A stretch of DNA of 11,968 nucleotides from Savagea sp. Its GTDB lineage: Bacteria; Bacillota; Bacilli; Bacillales_A; Planococcaceae. Shown piece by piece: positions 1-6,375 of this stretch. The translations under genes and the position numbers were made by a program. The stretch covers positions 1-11,968 of the forward strand of contig JASLHQ010000155.1 of NCBI GenBank assembly GCA_030152265.1. The letters run 5' to 3'. The notes under the pieces were generated by a model. The model did not search any database. It had not been told where the DNA came from and saw nothing but the letters and a program-made list of their open reading frames with translations. Within the stretch, counting starts at the first letter, position 1; every line of letters begins with the position of its first letter.

Positions 1-315
1 CAAGTATCAAATATGCTAAAGAACCGCAAACTATCTAAAGCCATTAGTGAGGTTTCATGGTATCAATTCCGAACCATGTTAGAATACAAAGCAGAATGGT
101 ACGGAAAACAACTAGTCGTTGTATCTAAAACTTTTGCCAGCTCTCAATTGTGTTCGTGTTGCGGATACAAAAACAAAGACGTTAAAAATCTCAATCTTCG
201 TGAATGTACGTGCCCGTCATGTCATACACATCACGATCGAGATATTAACGCAAGTATTAATCTCAAAAAAGAAGCCGAAAGACTTCTAACCGTAGGGACT
301 ACGGGGATCGCCTAA
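1..315 (+). CDS. tnpB: TnpB, RNA-guided nuclease of an IS200/IS605-family element (C-terminal part; 5' end outside window)
   Basis: The reading frame is open from base 1, so this is the last ~104 codons of a longer gene rather than a protein starting at the ATG at 13. It carries the TnpB zinc finger as two cysteine pairs (CSCC near residue 48 and CPSC near residue 68, counted from the ATG at 13), followed by HDRDINAS, which contains the last RuvC catalytic aspartate. The phrase SEVSWYQFRTMLEYKAEWYG is typical of the family. TnpB proteins are RNA-guided DNA endonucleases that help the insertion sequence persist; the other RuvC acidic residues would lie upstream of the window. The end of the gene is intact, stopping at TAA 313-315, and runs into structured DNA typical of the element's right end. 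Whether the full gene is intact, or whether a TnpA transposase accompanies it, cannot be seen. Confidence 0.92.
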   Translation, partial: QVSNMLKNRKLSKAISEVSWYQFRTMLEYKAEWYGKQLVVVSKTFASSQLCSCCGYKNKDVKNLNLRECTCPSCHTHHDRDINASINLKKEAERLLTVGTTGIA

Positions 316-374
316 TCAATTAGAGCTCGTTAGAACTCTGTACTTAGGAATCCACTACGGCTTTAGCCTAGTGG
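290..374 (+). ncRNA. Probable omega RNA scaffold / right end of the IS200/IS605 element
   Basis: Three consecutive stem-loops start in the last codons of tnpB and continue past it. They are CCGTAG-GGA-CTACGG (290-304), AGAGCTC-N4-GAACTCT (322-339, one mismatch), and a two-part hairpin, CCACTA C GGCT-TT-AGCC TAGTGG (352-374). In this family the 3' end of tnpB and the right end encode an RNA that binds TnpB, and the terminal imperfect hairpin is also the single-stranded DNA structure recognised by the TnpA transposase. The stems are seen directly; the RNA assignment rests on family knowledge. The exact element boundary, probably within 375-395, and the 5' end of the RNA are not determined here. 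Confidence 0.55.
352..374 (+). repeat. Subterminal hairpin of the IS right end
   Basis: CCACTA at 352-357 pairs with TAGTGG at 369-374, and GGCT at 359-362 pairs with AGCC at 365-368, leaving one unpaired C at 358 and a two-base loop. IS200/IS605 elements lack terminal inverted repeats and instead end in such hairpins, with the cleavage site a few bases beyond. Confidence 0.7.
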
Positions 375-430
375 TAGTTCAATGTTCCAGCTCACGATGA
401 AAGTGCTAACGTAAAATAATATCAGCTATG

Positions 431-466
431 AAAAACCCCTTATGAAATTCGTTTCATAAGGGGTTT
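431..466 (-). terminator. Rho-independent terminator of mscL
   Basis: A perfect 15-bp inverted repeat, AAACCCCTTATGAAA (433-447) with TTTCATAAGGGGTTT (452-466), encloses a 4-base loop. On the minus strand it is followed by a short T run (positions 435-431) and begins about 12 bases after the mscL stop codon. The T run on the plus strand is only TTTAATA, so it may also stop transcripts leaving the insertion sequence, but less convincingly. Confidence 0.88.
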
Positions 467-477
467 AATATACTATA

Positions 478-858
478 TTATGAGTTTTGCTTTTTGAGTA
501 AATCACGAATTTCACGTAATAACTCTTCTTGTGGATCTACTTCTGGTTCTGGTTCTGGAGCAGCTTCTTCTTTTTTCTTAAATTTCATCATGACACGTAA
601 AGCCATGAAGATTGAGAATGCGATAATTAAGAAGTCGATGATTGACTGGATGAAAGCACCGTATTTAATCGCTGCGTCACCTTTACCAAACATTAAACCT
701 GAGAAGTCAACGCCACCGAGTAGCATCCCGATGAGTGGTGTAATAATGTTTTCTACGAGAGAAGTGACGATCGCACCGAATGCTCCACCGATGACAACCC
801 CGACAGCGAGGTCGATAATGTTCCCTTTAAATGCAAATTCTTTAAAATCATTCCACAT
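478..858 (-). CDS. mscL: Large-conductance mechanosensitive channel MscL
   Basis: This 126-residue protein is the usual MscL length. It begins with the amphipathic N-terminal helix (MWNDFKEFAFKGN), followed by the glycine/alanine-rich pore-lining TM1 (about 14-45, containing VGVVIGGAFGAIV), a short periplasm-facing-type loop, TM2 (about 66-91), and a charged C-terminal bundle with a Pro-Glu repeat (101-107) and the conserved ending LLREIRDLLKK. MscL forms a homopentameric plasma-membrane pore that opens under high membrane tension and releases solutes during hypo-osmotic shock. The start is fixed by AAAGGAG at 870-876, 11 bases upstream. The gene is monocistronic, with its own promoter (896-924) and terminator (431-466). 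Nothing looks unusual. Confidence 0.97.
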   Translation of the reverse strand: MWNDFKEFAFKGNIIDLAVGVVIGGAFGAIVTSLVENIITPLIGMLLGGVDFSGLMFGKGDAAIKYGAFIQSIIDFLIIAFSIFMALRVMMKFKKKEEAAPEPEPEVDPQEELLREIRDLLKKQNS

Positions 859-895
859 AATTTTGATAGCTCCTTTAAAACGTCAATAATACAGA

Positions 896-924
896 ATTGT
901 ATACCCCTGTTCATTTAGTTGCAA
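896..924 (-). promoter_or_regulatory. Sigma-A-type promoter of mscL
   Basis: Reading the minus strand, TTGCAA (924-919) and TACAAT (901-896) are separated by exactly 17 bases, ending about 37 bases upstream of the mscL start codon. Four of six and five of six bases match the TTGACA/TATAAT consensus. Confidence 0.7.
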
Positions 925-998
925 ACGATATTTACGAAATCATTGAAATTTAAAAGAATTCAATAGAAATGTAAAAGAACTAGTAGAAAAGAAGGTTC

Positions 999-1556
999 TT
1001 ATTTTTTCATCGCTTCAAAGAGTGTGTAATGCGGGACATAGTGAATCGCTTGACCTTCATAAATGATTAAAAAGTCGTCTGTCTCGAAAAAGTGTATCGG
1101 ATTGTTGAACGTATCTTGTACAATAATATGTTCAGATGAAGTGTAGGCTTCTTGTATTCGGTCGATAACAGCTTGCTCGTCCGACATTTGTTCGAAGTTT
1201 GCATCATATTGAGTGATGTACGCTTGCTGTAACGGAATCGAAAAATTAGGTTCTTCTACAGCGAGTTTCATTATTGGCGATGTAACATTACCTCGTTCAC
1301 GTAAGGCATTTAAAATTCCTTCGTCCAAATAGCGGAACGGTTCGAACGTGTCGCTTATTGTATAGACGCCTTGCACATCTCGGTCAGCCCATTGTGTACT
1401 TATAATAATCGCGTCATCTTGTTCAGTGCCATTCGTAATTTTAATTGCTTCTCCTGGTGTTTTACCGATTACTTTTAAAGCGCCTTGTTCTAAATCAGCT
1501 CCACCGCAAGCCGTTAAAAGAAAAGTGAACGCTAAAATTGCGAAGAATCGTTTCAT
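999..1556 (-). CDS. Hypothetical lipoprotein
   Basis: I do not recognise the family. The 185-residue product starts with a lipoprotein signal peptide: positive residues K2 R3, a hydrophobic stretch at 4-14, and a lipobox LTAC with the lipidated Cys at 17, followed by GG. The mature ~168-residue domain is soluble, acidic and free of further cysteines, consistent with a protein anchored on the outer face of the cytoplasmic membrane. The start is supported by AGAAAGGAA at 1565-1573. It is the last gene of the minus-strand group PAP2 phosphatase, amidase, lipoprotein. A hairpin (1583-1609) lies in the 61-base gap before it and leaves no room for a promoter between hairpin and ribosome binding site, so expression probably depends on readthrough or on a start inside the end of the amidase gene. 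No function is proposed. Confidence 0.8.
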   Translation of the reverse strand: MKRFFAILAFTFLLTACGGADLEQGALKVIGKTPGEAIKITNGTEQDDAIIISTQWADRDVQGVYTISDTFEPFRYLDEGILNALRERGNVTSPIMKLAVEEPNFSIPLQQAYITQYDANFEQMSDEQAVIDRIQEAYTSSEHIIVQDTFNNPIHFFETDDFLIIYEGQAIHYVPHYTLFEAMKK

Positions 1557-1582
1557 AAATGATGTTCCTTTCTGTGAGATAA

Positions 1583-1609
1583 AGACACCTCTCGCTTTGA
1601 GAGGTGTCT
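1583..1609 (-). terminator. Hairpin between amidase and lipoprotein genes (terminator or attenuator)
   Basis: AGACACCTCTC (1583-1593) and GAGAGGTGTCT (1599-1609) form a perfect 11-bp stem with a 5-base loop, 9 bases after the amidase stop codon. On the minus strand only three T residues follow before ATCTCAC, so termination may be partial. The hairpin ends about 10 bases before the ribosome binding site of the lipoprotein gene. Confidence 0.65.
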
Positions 1610-1617
1610 CATCTTAT

Positions 1618-2520
1618 TTAAAATAATTTGATTTTGTAAGCATCTAAAATATATTGTGGGATGATGAAGCGTGCTGTCATTAAAGGATCAACCACTTGGC
1701 TAATTTCCGCTTGGCCCGCAGCGCTCATCAATACTGTCGCATCAGCTAAAGAAAGGGAAGCGCGTCGTGCTAAAAAGTGTACAGCTTGCTTCGTGCTTAG
1801 TTGTACCGCTTCATCTAATGTTTCAGCAGAGACGATAAAGGCGAGACCGTTTTCGTTTTCAATGATCGGATGTTCAATTGATTGTCCTTTGATCACTTCT
1901 AATGTGACCGTCGCTTTCCCTGGAACTTCAACGCCAGAGCCACCAATTTCACCGTCGCCCATCGCCGCATGGAAGTCGCCTAACGCAAAGAGCGCACCTT
2001 CTGTGAAGACAGGGAAGTAAATGGTAGCACCTTCTTTAATAAGTTTCGTATCCATATTCCCACCGTGACGATGTGGGGTTCCACAAGAAATCGGTTCACC
2101 TTCAGGAGCGACGCCAATTACGCCAATCATCGGATTGAGTGGGATGCGTAATTGATCGTCAAAGACGACTTCATTGTTTTCAATCGGTAATACTTTAAGT
2201 GACATTTCATCGAGTTCATCTCCGAGCATCCCGAGTCCTTTCCCTGTTGCGAGCACTCCTTGTGAGCCGATTTCAAGACGATCAATCGTCACTTTTAAGA
2301 CGTCTCCAGGTATCGCTGAATTTACGTAAATAGGACCTGTCGCTGGGTTAATGCGGTTCCAATCGAGCGCATCCATTTGAGTGTCATTCGATTGAATTTG
2401 GTTTTCGAAGCAGTCGTACGTTTCAATTTCGACAGTAGCACCACTATCTACAGTTAAAATCGGTTCATTGTCTTTACTAAACGCATAAATGGCATTGTTC
2501 GTACAAGCTAACTTGTGCAT
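1618..2520 (-). CDS. Acetamidase/formamidase family protein
   Basis: The 300-residue product matches the FmdA/AmdA amidohydrolase family, which releases ammonia from short-chain amides such as formamide or acetamide in the cytoplasm. Family hallmarks seen are NPATGPIYVNSAIPGDVL (58-75), GTPHRHGGNMD (147-157), which carries the His pair and Asp expected at the metal/active site, and GALFALGDFHAAMGDGEI (175-192). The length fits the shorter bacterial branch. The start is supported by AAAGGGG at 2530-2536. It lies 52 bases downstream of the PAP2 gene with no terminator or convincing promoter between, so the two are probably co-transcribed. The real substrate is unknown; family members are often annotated by similarity only, and no amide transporter or regulator is adjacent. 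Confidence 0.9.
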   Translation of the reverse strand: MHKLACTNNAIYAFSKDNEPILTVDSGATVEIETYDCFENQIQSNDTQMDALDWNRINPATGPIYVNSAIPGDVLKVTIDRLEIGSQGVLATGKGLGMLGDELDEMSLKVLPIENNEVVFDDQLRIPLNPMIGVIGVAPEGEPISCGTPHRHGGNMDTKLIKEGATIYFPVFTEGALFALGDFHAAMGDGEIGGSGVEVPGKATVTLEVIKGQSIEHPIIENENGLAFIVSAETLDEAVQLSTKQAVHFLARRASLSLADATVLMSAAGQAEISQVVDPLMTARFIIPQYILDAYKIKLF

Positions 2521-2572
2521 ATTTTGTTTCCCCTTTCGAAGTGAATGATACTTCTAGTGTACCAACGAAAAG

Positions 2573-3235
2573 CTACAATTGCGAATGTTCAAACTGTTTT
2601 TCAATGCGCTTTTGATAAATGCGATAAACGGTCGTCGTAGCGAGTAAAAGAGCACCACTTGCGAAAAGTCCTCCGATAATATCACTCGGGTAGTGGACGC
2701 CTAAATAAATGCGACTGATCGCGATCGCACTCGTCATAAATAAAGCAAAAGTGAAAAGGAAAATGCCACTTTTTATCGTATGTATATACTGCCACAATAA
2801 ATAAGCGACTAAAAAATAAAAGCTGAGGGCCATCATCGTATGACCGCTCGGAAAGCTAAATCCACCGATTTCGGTCAGTCGATGAATGAGTGGCCGTTCT
2901 CGTGTGTAGCTATGTTTTAATAAAGTGTTCAGCAAAGCGTTTCCGATCATCGTTGTGACAAATAAGATGAGTTGAGGTGTTTGACGATAGCGGTAAAGCG
3001 CAAGTGTCATGACGACAGAAAATAAGACGACAGTCCACGCATCGCCAATCGTCGTGAACGTTAACATTACGTTCGTAAGCCACGGTTGTTCCCACCCTTG
3101 AACGACTTGAATAATTGCATGGTCAAATGGCAAAATACGTTCGGATTGAACGTAGCCACCTAATTGAATAAAAGCGAAAGCGAAAAAAAGAATAAAAATA
3201 ATTGGTGTCATTAAAAACAGTGTTAGTTGTCTCAT
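2573..3235 (-). CDS. PAP2-family membrane phosphatase
   Basis: The 220-residue integral membrane protein has about six hydrophobic segments and all three PAP2 signature motifs in order: K107-x6-R114-P115 (KHSYTRERP), PSGH at 129-132, and SR-x5-H-x3-D at 174-185 (SRIYLGVHYPSD). H132 and H181 are the expected catalytic acid and nucleophile, and K107/R114/R175 the phosphate-binding residues. The active site should face the outside of the membrane. Family members hydrolyse lipid phosphates, including phosphatidate, phosphatidylglycerol phosphate and undecaprenyl pyrophosphate; the last is common for single-domain Bacillales proteins of this size, but the substrate cannot be chosen from sequence. 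The start follows AGAAAGGAA (3241-3249). It heads the minus-strand group and is divergent from the bacilliredoxin gene. Confidence 0.93.
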   Translation of the reverse strand: MRQLTLFLMTPIIFILFFAFAFIQLGGYVQSERILPFDHAIIQVVQGWEQPWLTNVMLTFTTIGDAWTVVLFSVVMTLALYRYRQTPQLILFVTTMIGNALLNTLLKHSYTRERPLIHRLTEIGGFSFPSGHTMMALSFYFLVAYLLWQYIHTIKSGIFLFTFALFMTSAIAISRIYLGVHYPSDIIGGLFASGALLLATTTVYRIYQKRIEKQFEHSQL

Positions 3236-3326
3236 ACAATTTCCTTTCTATTTTGAGCAAAATGGTCAATAGAACGTGAGAGCACGTGTACAATAGAAAT
3301 AAATACATATAAATAGGTGATTGAAA

Positions 3327-3671
3327 ATGTCAGCAATTATGAAGCAAATTAAGTCGATTCCCGCATGGCGAGAAATTTTGGAGCAATCGAAACAGTCGCC
3401 CCAAATCATTTTCAAATTTAGTGCGACATGTGTCGTCAGCCCGCCTGCGCATAAACAAATGTCGACATTTATGAAAAAAAGTGACGTACCGGTCCATCTC
3501 GTTATCGTACAAACAGATCGAGACGTGAGCGATGCGATTGAAGCGGATTTAGGCGTGCGCCACGAATCTCCTCAAGTGCTCATTTTAAGCGGTGGTCGTG
3601 CTGTTTGGCAAGCGACGCATTATAAAATTAAAGAGCGAGACGTACGAAAAGCGATTAAATTATACGCATAA
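3327..3671 (+). CDS. ytxJ: Monothiol bacilliredoxin, YtxJ/BrxC family
   Basis: The 114-residue thioredoxin-fold protein matches the YtxJ family through its C-terminal block (DLGVRHESPQVLIL, then GRAVWQATHYKI) and a single active-site Cys at 35 in FKFSATCVVS. YtxJ (also called BrxC in B. subtilis) is a cytoplasmic protein proposed to remove bacillithiol from mixed disulfides on oxidised proteins. As I recall, the usual motif is TCPIS; here the two residues after Cys are VV, while the following Ser is kept. The start is ATG 3327, six bases after AGGTGA (3315-3320); an in-frame TTG at 3321 would sit directly against the ribosome binding site and is unlikely. The gene is monocistronic, ending in a terminator shared with the convergent rpoN. 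Confidence 0.87.
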   Translation: MSAIMKQIKSIPAWREILEQSKQSPQIIFKFSATCVVSPPAHKQMSTFMKKSDVPVHLVIVQTDRDVSDAIEADLGVRHESPQVLILSGGRAVWQATHYKIKERDVRKAIKLYA

Positions 3672-3672
3672 C

Positions 3673-3714
3673 AAAAAGACAAGTGTCCTGAGGGAAGGAC
3701 GACTTGTCTTTTTT
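3673..3714. terminator. Bidirectional terminator between ytxJ and rpoN
   Basis: AAAAAGACAAGT (3673-3684) pairs with ACTTGTCTTTTT (3702-3713), and GTCCT (3685-3689) with AGGAC (3696-3700), making a 17-bp stem with one bulged G (3701) and a 6-base loop. The A run on the left and the T run on the right give a T tract in both directions, matching the convergent genes that end at 3671 and 3713. Confidence 0.92.
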
Positions 3715-4993
3715 AAACGAGTTGTTTTCTCATACGAGAACTGGAGATGCCTAACGCTTCTCGATATTTTTGAACGGTGCGACGTGAAATTTTAATTTCG
3801 TGTTGGAACGCGAGATGCGCTGCAATTTGTTGATCAGATAGCGGCGCTTCAGGATTTTCTTCCTCAATACAATGTTGAATTAAATGTTGTACTTTCGTAC
3901 GAGAAACTGCACCGGTAGCCGTTTTAATTTTTGGTTGAAACAATTGTTTAAATGGATAAATGCCGTGTGGTGTTTCGAGCCATTTATTCATCGTTACTCG
4001 ACTAATTGTTGATTCATGAACATTGAGCTTTTCAGCGACTTCTCGCATCGTAAGTGGTTGTAATTCAGTTTCTCCTTGCATGAAAAACGCACGTTGCCTA
4101 TCTATCATATGTGACATGAAGCGGTGTAAAGTCTCGTAACGCTTTTCCAAGCTTCGTTTTAACCAATAGTAACGAAGCTGTTGATCGCGTACGAACTGTT
4201 TCGCTTCTTCGTCATAGTGTTGCCAATGTTCAGGTTGGTGAAATGTGATGGTCGGTGCATAAGTCGGGTGTATGGAGAAAAATAACGCATCGCCATCTCG
4301 TTCGATTATCACATCCGGAATTAAAGTGTCTACTTTTTCATACGTATCGATTTGGCAAGGGTACGGTTGTAATGTGCGAATTTCTTGAATCGCGTCAACG
4401 ACTTCTTCTAAAGTAACTTCACATTCAGTTGCGATTTCTTTTAATTGTTGTTTTGCAAGATCTTGTAAATGGAATTGAATAATTTGTAAGACGAGGGTCT
4501 TGTTTTCAATCTCGGCCTCTTTTGCTTGAAAATATAAACATTGTTCAACAGACATCGCCCCGATTCCGGGCGGTCCGATTTGTTGTAGTAAAGTGACTCC
4601 TTTTTCAATCAATGTACGTTGTAACGGAACAGCCTCCGTATCTAAGTAACCATTTGATTGAATGTAAGGAAGCAGAGCGAGCACGAGTTGTCGTTCTTGT
4701 TGATTATGAAATTGAAGTCTGGCGAGCTGTGCTAACTCGTCGTAGCTAATGCTATTGTCCCCATGTTGTTCTGATGACGGTTCTACCCATTGTGGTTCAC
4801 TCGATTCATTTGACTTTGGACGCTTAGAATGTGTCCGCCGTAATTGAATCGTAATTAAAGGAGAACGTTCATTTTCCTCAGCTAACAATTCGTCCATTTC
4901 ATCAATGGAATAATGAAGCATATCAATTGCTTGCCGAAGTTGTGGTGTCATCGTTAATTGCATTTGCTGTTTCGCTTGTAAAGAAAGTTGCAT
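3713..4993 (-). CDS. rpoN: RNA polymerase sigma-54 factor (SigL/RpoN)
   Basis: The 426-residue protein is close in length to B. subtilis SigL. It has the Gln/Leu-rich Region I at 1-46 (LSLQAKQQMQLTMTPQLRQ), needed for response to AAA+ activators, an acidic linker (about 47-80), the core-polymerase-binding domain, a helix-turn-helix at about 314-332 (LTMREVAEKLNVHESTISR) and the diagnostic RpoN box SRRTVQKYRE at 403-412, which reads the -24 element. Sigma-54 directs transcription from -24/-12 promoters and requires enhancer-binding ATPases; in Bacillus it serves arginine, branched-chain amino acid, acetoin and fructan use. The start follows AAAGGGGA (4999-5006). A cre site at 5011-5024 lies in its leader. 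No enhancer-binding protein gene or convincing -24/-12 promoter was seen in this window. Confidence 0.97.
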   Translation of the reverse strand: MQLSLQAKQQMQLTMTPQLRQAIDMLHYSIDEMDELLAEENERSPLITIQLRRTHSKRPKSNESSEPQWVEPSSEQHGDNSISYDELAQLARLQFHNQQERQLVLALLPYIQSNGYLDTEAVPLQRTLIEKGVTLLQQIGPPGIGAMSVEQCLYFQAKEAEIENKTLVLQIIQFHLQDLAKQQLKEIATECEVTLEEVVDAIQEIRTLQPYPCQIDTYEKVDTLIPDVIIERDGDALFFSIHPTYAPTITFHQPEHWQHYDEEAKQFVRDQQLRYYWLKRSLEKRYETLHRFMSHMIDRQRAFFMQGETELQPLTMREVAEKLNVHESTISRVTMNKWLETPHGIYPFKQLFQPKIKTATGAVSRTKVQHLIQHCIEEENPEAPLSDQQIAAHLAFQHEIKISRRTVQKYREALGISSSRMRKQLV

Positions 4994-5010
4994 AAAAATC
5001 CCCTTTCATA

Positions 5011-5024
5011 CGTAAGCGTTTACA
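5011..5024 (-). promoter_or_regulatory. Catabolite-responsive element (cre) in the rpoN leader
   Basis: On the minus strand the sequence TGTAAACGCTTACG matches the CcpA-binding consensus TGWAANCGNTNWCA except at one or two edge positions, and keeps the central CG and near-dyad symmetry. It sits 18-31 bases upstream of the rpoN start and 4 bases before the ribosome binding site, so it is downstream of any sigma-A promoter. B. subtilis sigL is known to be repressed by CcpA through a roadblock, and this position agrees with that mechanism. No convincing -35/-10 pair could be picked between 5025 and 5070. Confidence 0.75.
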
Positions 5025-5070
5025 TCCCCTGTAATAAATTCCCCTCTAATTCTTAATTTATCATGAAATG

Positions 5071-5101
5071 AAAAAAACTCCTACCCTTTTCGAGTAGGAG
5101 T
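5071..5101 (-). terminator. Rho-independent terminator of the Xaa-Pro peptidase gene
   Basis: ACTCCTAC (5077-5084) and GTAGGAGT (5094-5101) form an 8-bp stem around a 9-base loop. Read on the minus strand, the hairpin begins 10 bases after the peptidase stop codon and is followed by a run of seven T (5077-5071). Confidence 0.9.
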
Positions 5102-5110
5102 GTAAAAATA

Positions 5111-6220
5111 TTAAGATTGACAAAGAATTGTTAATTCGGTAGGGAAACTAGAAAGCACTTCACATTTTCCTTGTTCGTTAATATATACGGTATCTTCAAT
5201 ACGGATACCGCCCCACTCTGGAATATAAATGCCAGGTTCGATCGTAAAGACGTATCCAGGCTGTGCAAGCTCCTCGTTATTACCGTGTACGGAAGGCTCT
5301 TCGTGAAGCCCAATCCCTAAACCATGACCTACACGATTATTGAAGTATTCATTGTAACCTGCATCCGCAATCACTTGACGTGCGGCGATATCGAATGATT
5401 TTAACGGTGCATTAGCTCGCACTGCTTTTATGCCAGCTTCATTCGACGCTTTGACGATATTGTAGCGTTCACGTTGCTCTTCAGAAGCTTCGCCGATGAT
5501 GAATGTACGTGTAATGTCTGAGCAATACCCATCTTTGATGACACCGAAGTCGATCAATAAGAAATCTCCTTTTTGCATCGTACGCTCTCCTGGTGAACCG
5601 TGTGGAAGTGCGGCTTTCTCTCCAGTTAAAACGATCGTAGAGAATGAAGGGCCGTCCGCTCCGAATTTGCGCATGAGCATTTCGAATTCACTGACGAGTT
5701 CGAGTTCAGTCATTCCGATATACACTTTTTTCAAGCCTTCTTCTAAAACTTGTTCGATAATGCGTAACGCTTCGCGAAGCTTCGCAATTTCTTCTGCACT
5801 TTTACGTTTTCGTTCGTCGTTGATGAATGGTTGAATATTTTCGACTGTGATCCCTTCGAAAGTTTCGGTTAAAAGTAAGTAACGTTCGTAGTTAACAGCA
5901 CGTGCTTCAATACCAATCTTTCCAGAAATTGTAGGCATGTGCGTTTTGACGACTTCAAATGGAAGTTGATCATCCGAAATCGGGACGATATTGTCGAGTT
6001 GACTAGCGAGTGCTGCTGCATCTTTATCTAGTGCCGGCACGAAAAAGTAAGCTTCGTCTTTTTCGACATCGATGAAATAAGCCATGAAGCGTTCGTGAGG
6101 ATCTGATAAGAAGCCTGTGTAATAAAAAACGTTTTCGGGATCGTGAATCATCGCAACCCGAATATCATTTTGTTTTAAATATTCAATTAATTTAGCGCGA
6201 CGTGTTTCATAAATCGTCAT
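5111..6220 (-). CDS. pepQ: Xaa-Pro peptidase, M24 (creatinase/aminopeptidase P) family
   Basis: The 369-residue protein has the two-domain layout of M24B prolidases: an N-terminal creatinase-like domain (about 5-132) and a pita-bread metallopeptidase domain (about 145-362). All five di-metal ligands are visible: D224 (LLIDFG), D235 (SDITRTF), H299 (VGHGLG), E328 (IEPGIY) and E342 (GIRIED), along with the active-site His residues H207 (LPHG) and H306. It should be cytoplasmic, cleave peptide bonds before proline and take part in peptide recycling. The motif YYTGFLSDPHER (33-44) resembles B. subtilis PepQ (YkvY) more than the YqhT-type aminopeptidase P, so the symbol is tentative. The start follows a strong GAGGAGGAA (6226-6234). 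It is monocistronic, with a terminator at 5071-5101, and divergent from the permease gene. Confidence 0.92.
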   Translation of the reverse strand: MTIYETRRAKLIEYLKQNDIRVAMIHDPENVFYYTGFLSDPHERFMAYFIDVEKDEAYFFVPALDKDAAALASQLDNIVPISDDQLPFEVVKTHMPTISGKIGIEARAVNYERYLLLTETFEGITVENIQPFINDERKRKSAEEIAKLREALRIIEQVLEEGLKKVYIGMTELELVSEFEMLMRKFGADGPSFSTIVLTGEKAALPHGSPGERTMQKGDFLLIDFGVIKDGYCSDITRTFIIGEASEEQRERYNIVKASNEAGIKAVRANAPLKSFDIAARQVIADAGYNEYFNNRVGHGLGIGLHEEPSVHGNNEELAQPGYVFTIEPGIYIPEWGGIRIEDTVYINEQGKCEVLSSFPTELTILCQS

Positions 6221-6320
6221 GTGGATTCCTCCTCAATTAGTATATAAAACTAGTATGCCATAGCATAATTAAAAATGATACGTTCATTCTTCGGATTTCG
6301 AAATAATTTCTCCGTTGTTA

Positions 6321-6350
6321 TTTTCAAAATTGTTCACAATTCGATATGAT
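6321..6350 (+). promoter_or_regulatory. Candidate sigma-A promoter and palindromic operator of the permease gene
   Basis: TTTTCA (6321-6326) and TATGAT (6345-6350) are separated by 18 bases, 25 bases before the permease start. The spacer contains a perfect 14-bp palindrome, AATTGT-TC-ACAATT (6328-6341), which includes TTCACAA, the half-site of the redox repressor Rex. A full Rex site would need TTGTGAA four bases upstream, and the sequence there agrees at only about four of seven positions, so the repressor is not identified. Confidence 0.45.
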
Positions 6351-6375
6351 AGGAAGACGAAAAGGGGGAAGGTAA

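Noticed and set aside
494..889. 131-codon open frame opposite mscL
   Set aside because: It is a low-complexity antisense shadow (Ser/Gly/Ala-rich) of the clear mscL gene, with no ribosome binding site.
1661..2020. 119-codon open frame opposite the amidase gene
   Set aside because: Antisense shadow of a well-supported family protein; no start signals.
2538..2554. GAAGT-N7-ACTTC hairpin between PAP2 and amidase genes considered as terminator
   Set aside because: Only 5 bp, no T run, and it lies just before the amidase ribosome binding site.
3274..3287. Small inverted repeat ACGTG-AGAG-CACGT between divergent PAP2 and ytxJ genes
   Set aside because: Arms of 5 bases are expected by chance, and no convincing pair of promoters could be placed around it.
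3592..3795. 67-codon open frame spanning the ytxJ end and rpoN end
   Set aside because: It runs straight through a strong bidirectional terminator and overlaps two solid genes.
3713..4993. Search for sigma-54 (-24/-12) promoters and an activator gene near rpoN
   Set aside because: No TGGCAC-N5-TTGC-like sequence in an intergenic position and no AAA+ activator gene were found in the window.
5496..5834. 112-codon open frame opposite the Xaa-Pro peptidase
   Set aside because: Antisense shadow of the metallopeptidase domain, Ser/Pro-rich composition and no ribosome binding site.
6253..6266. Small inverted repeat TATGC-N4-GCATA upstream of the peptidase gene
   Set aside because: Five-base arms in AT-rich DNA are weak evidence for an operator.
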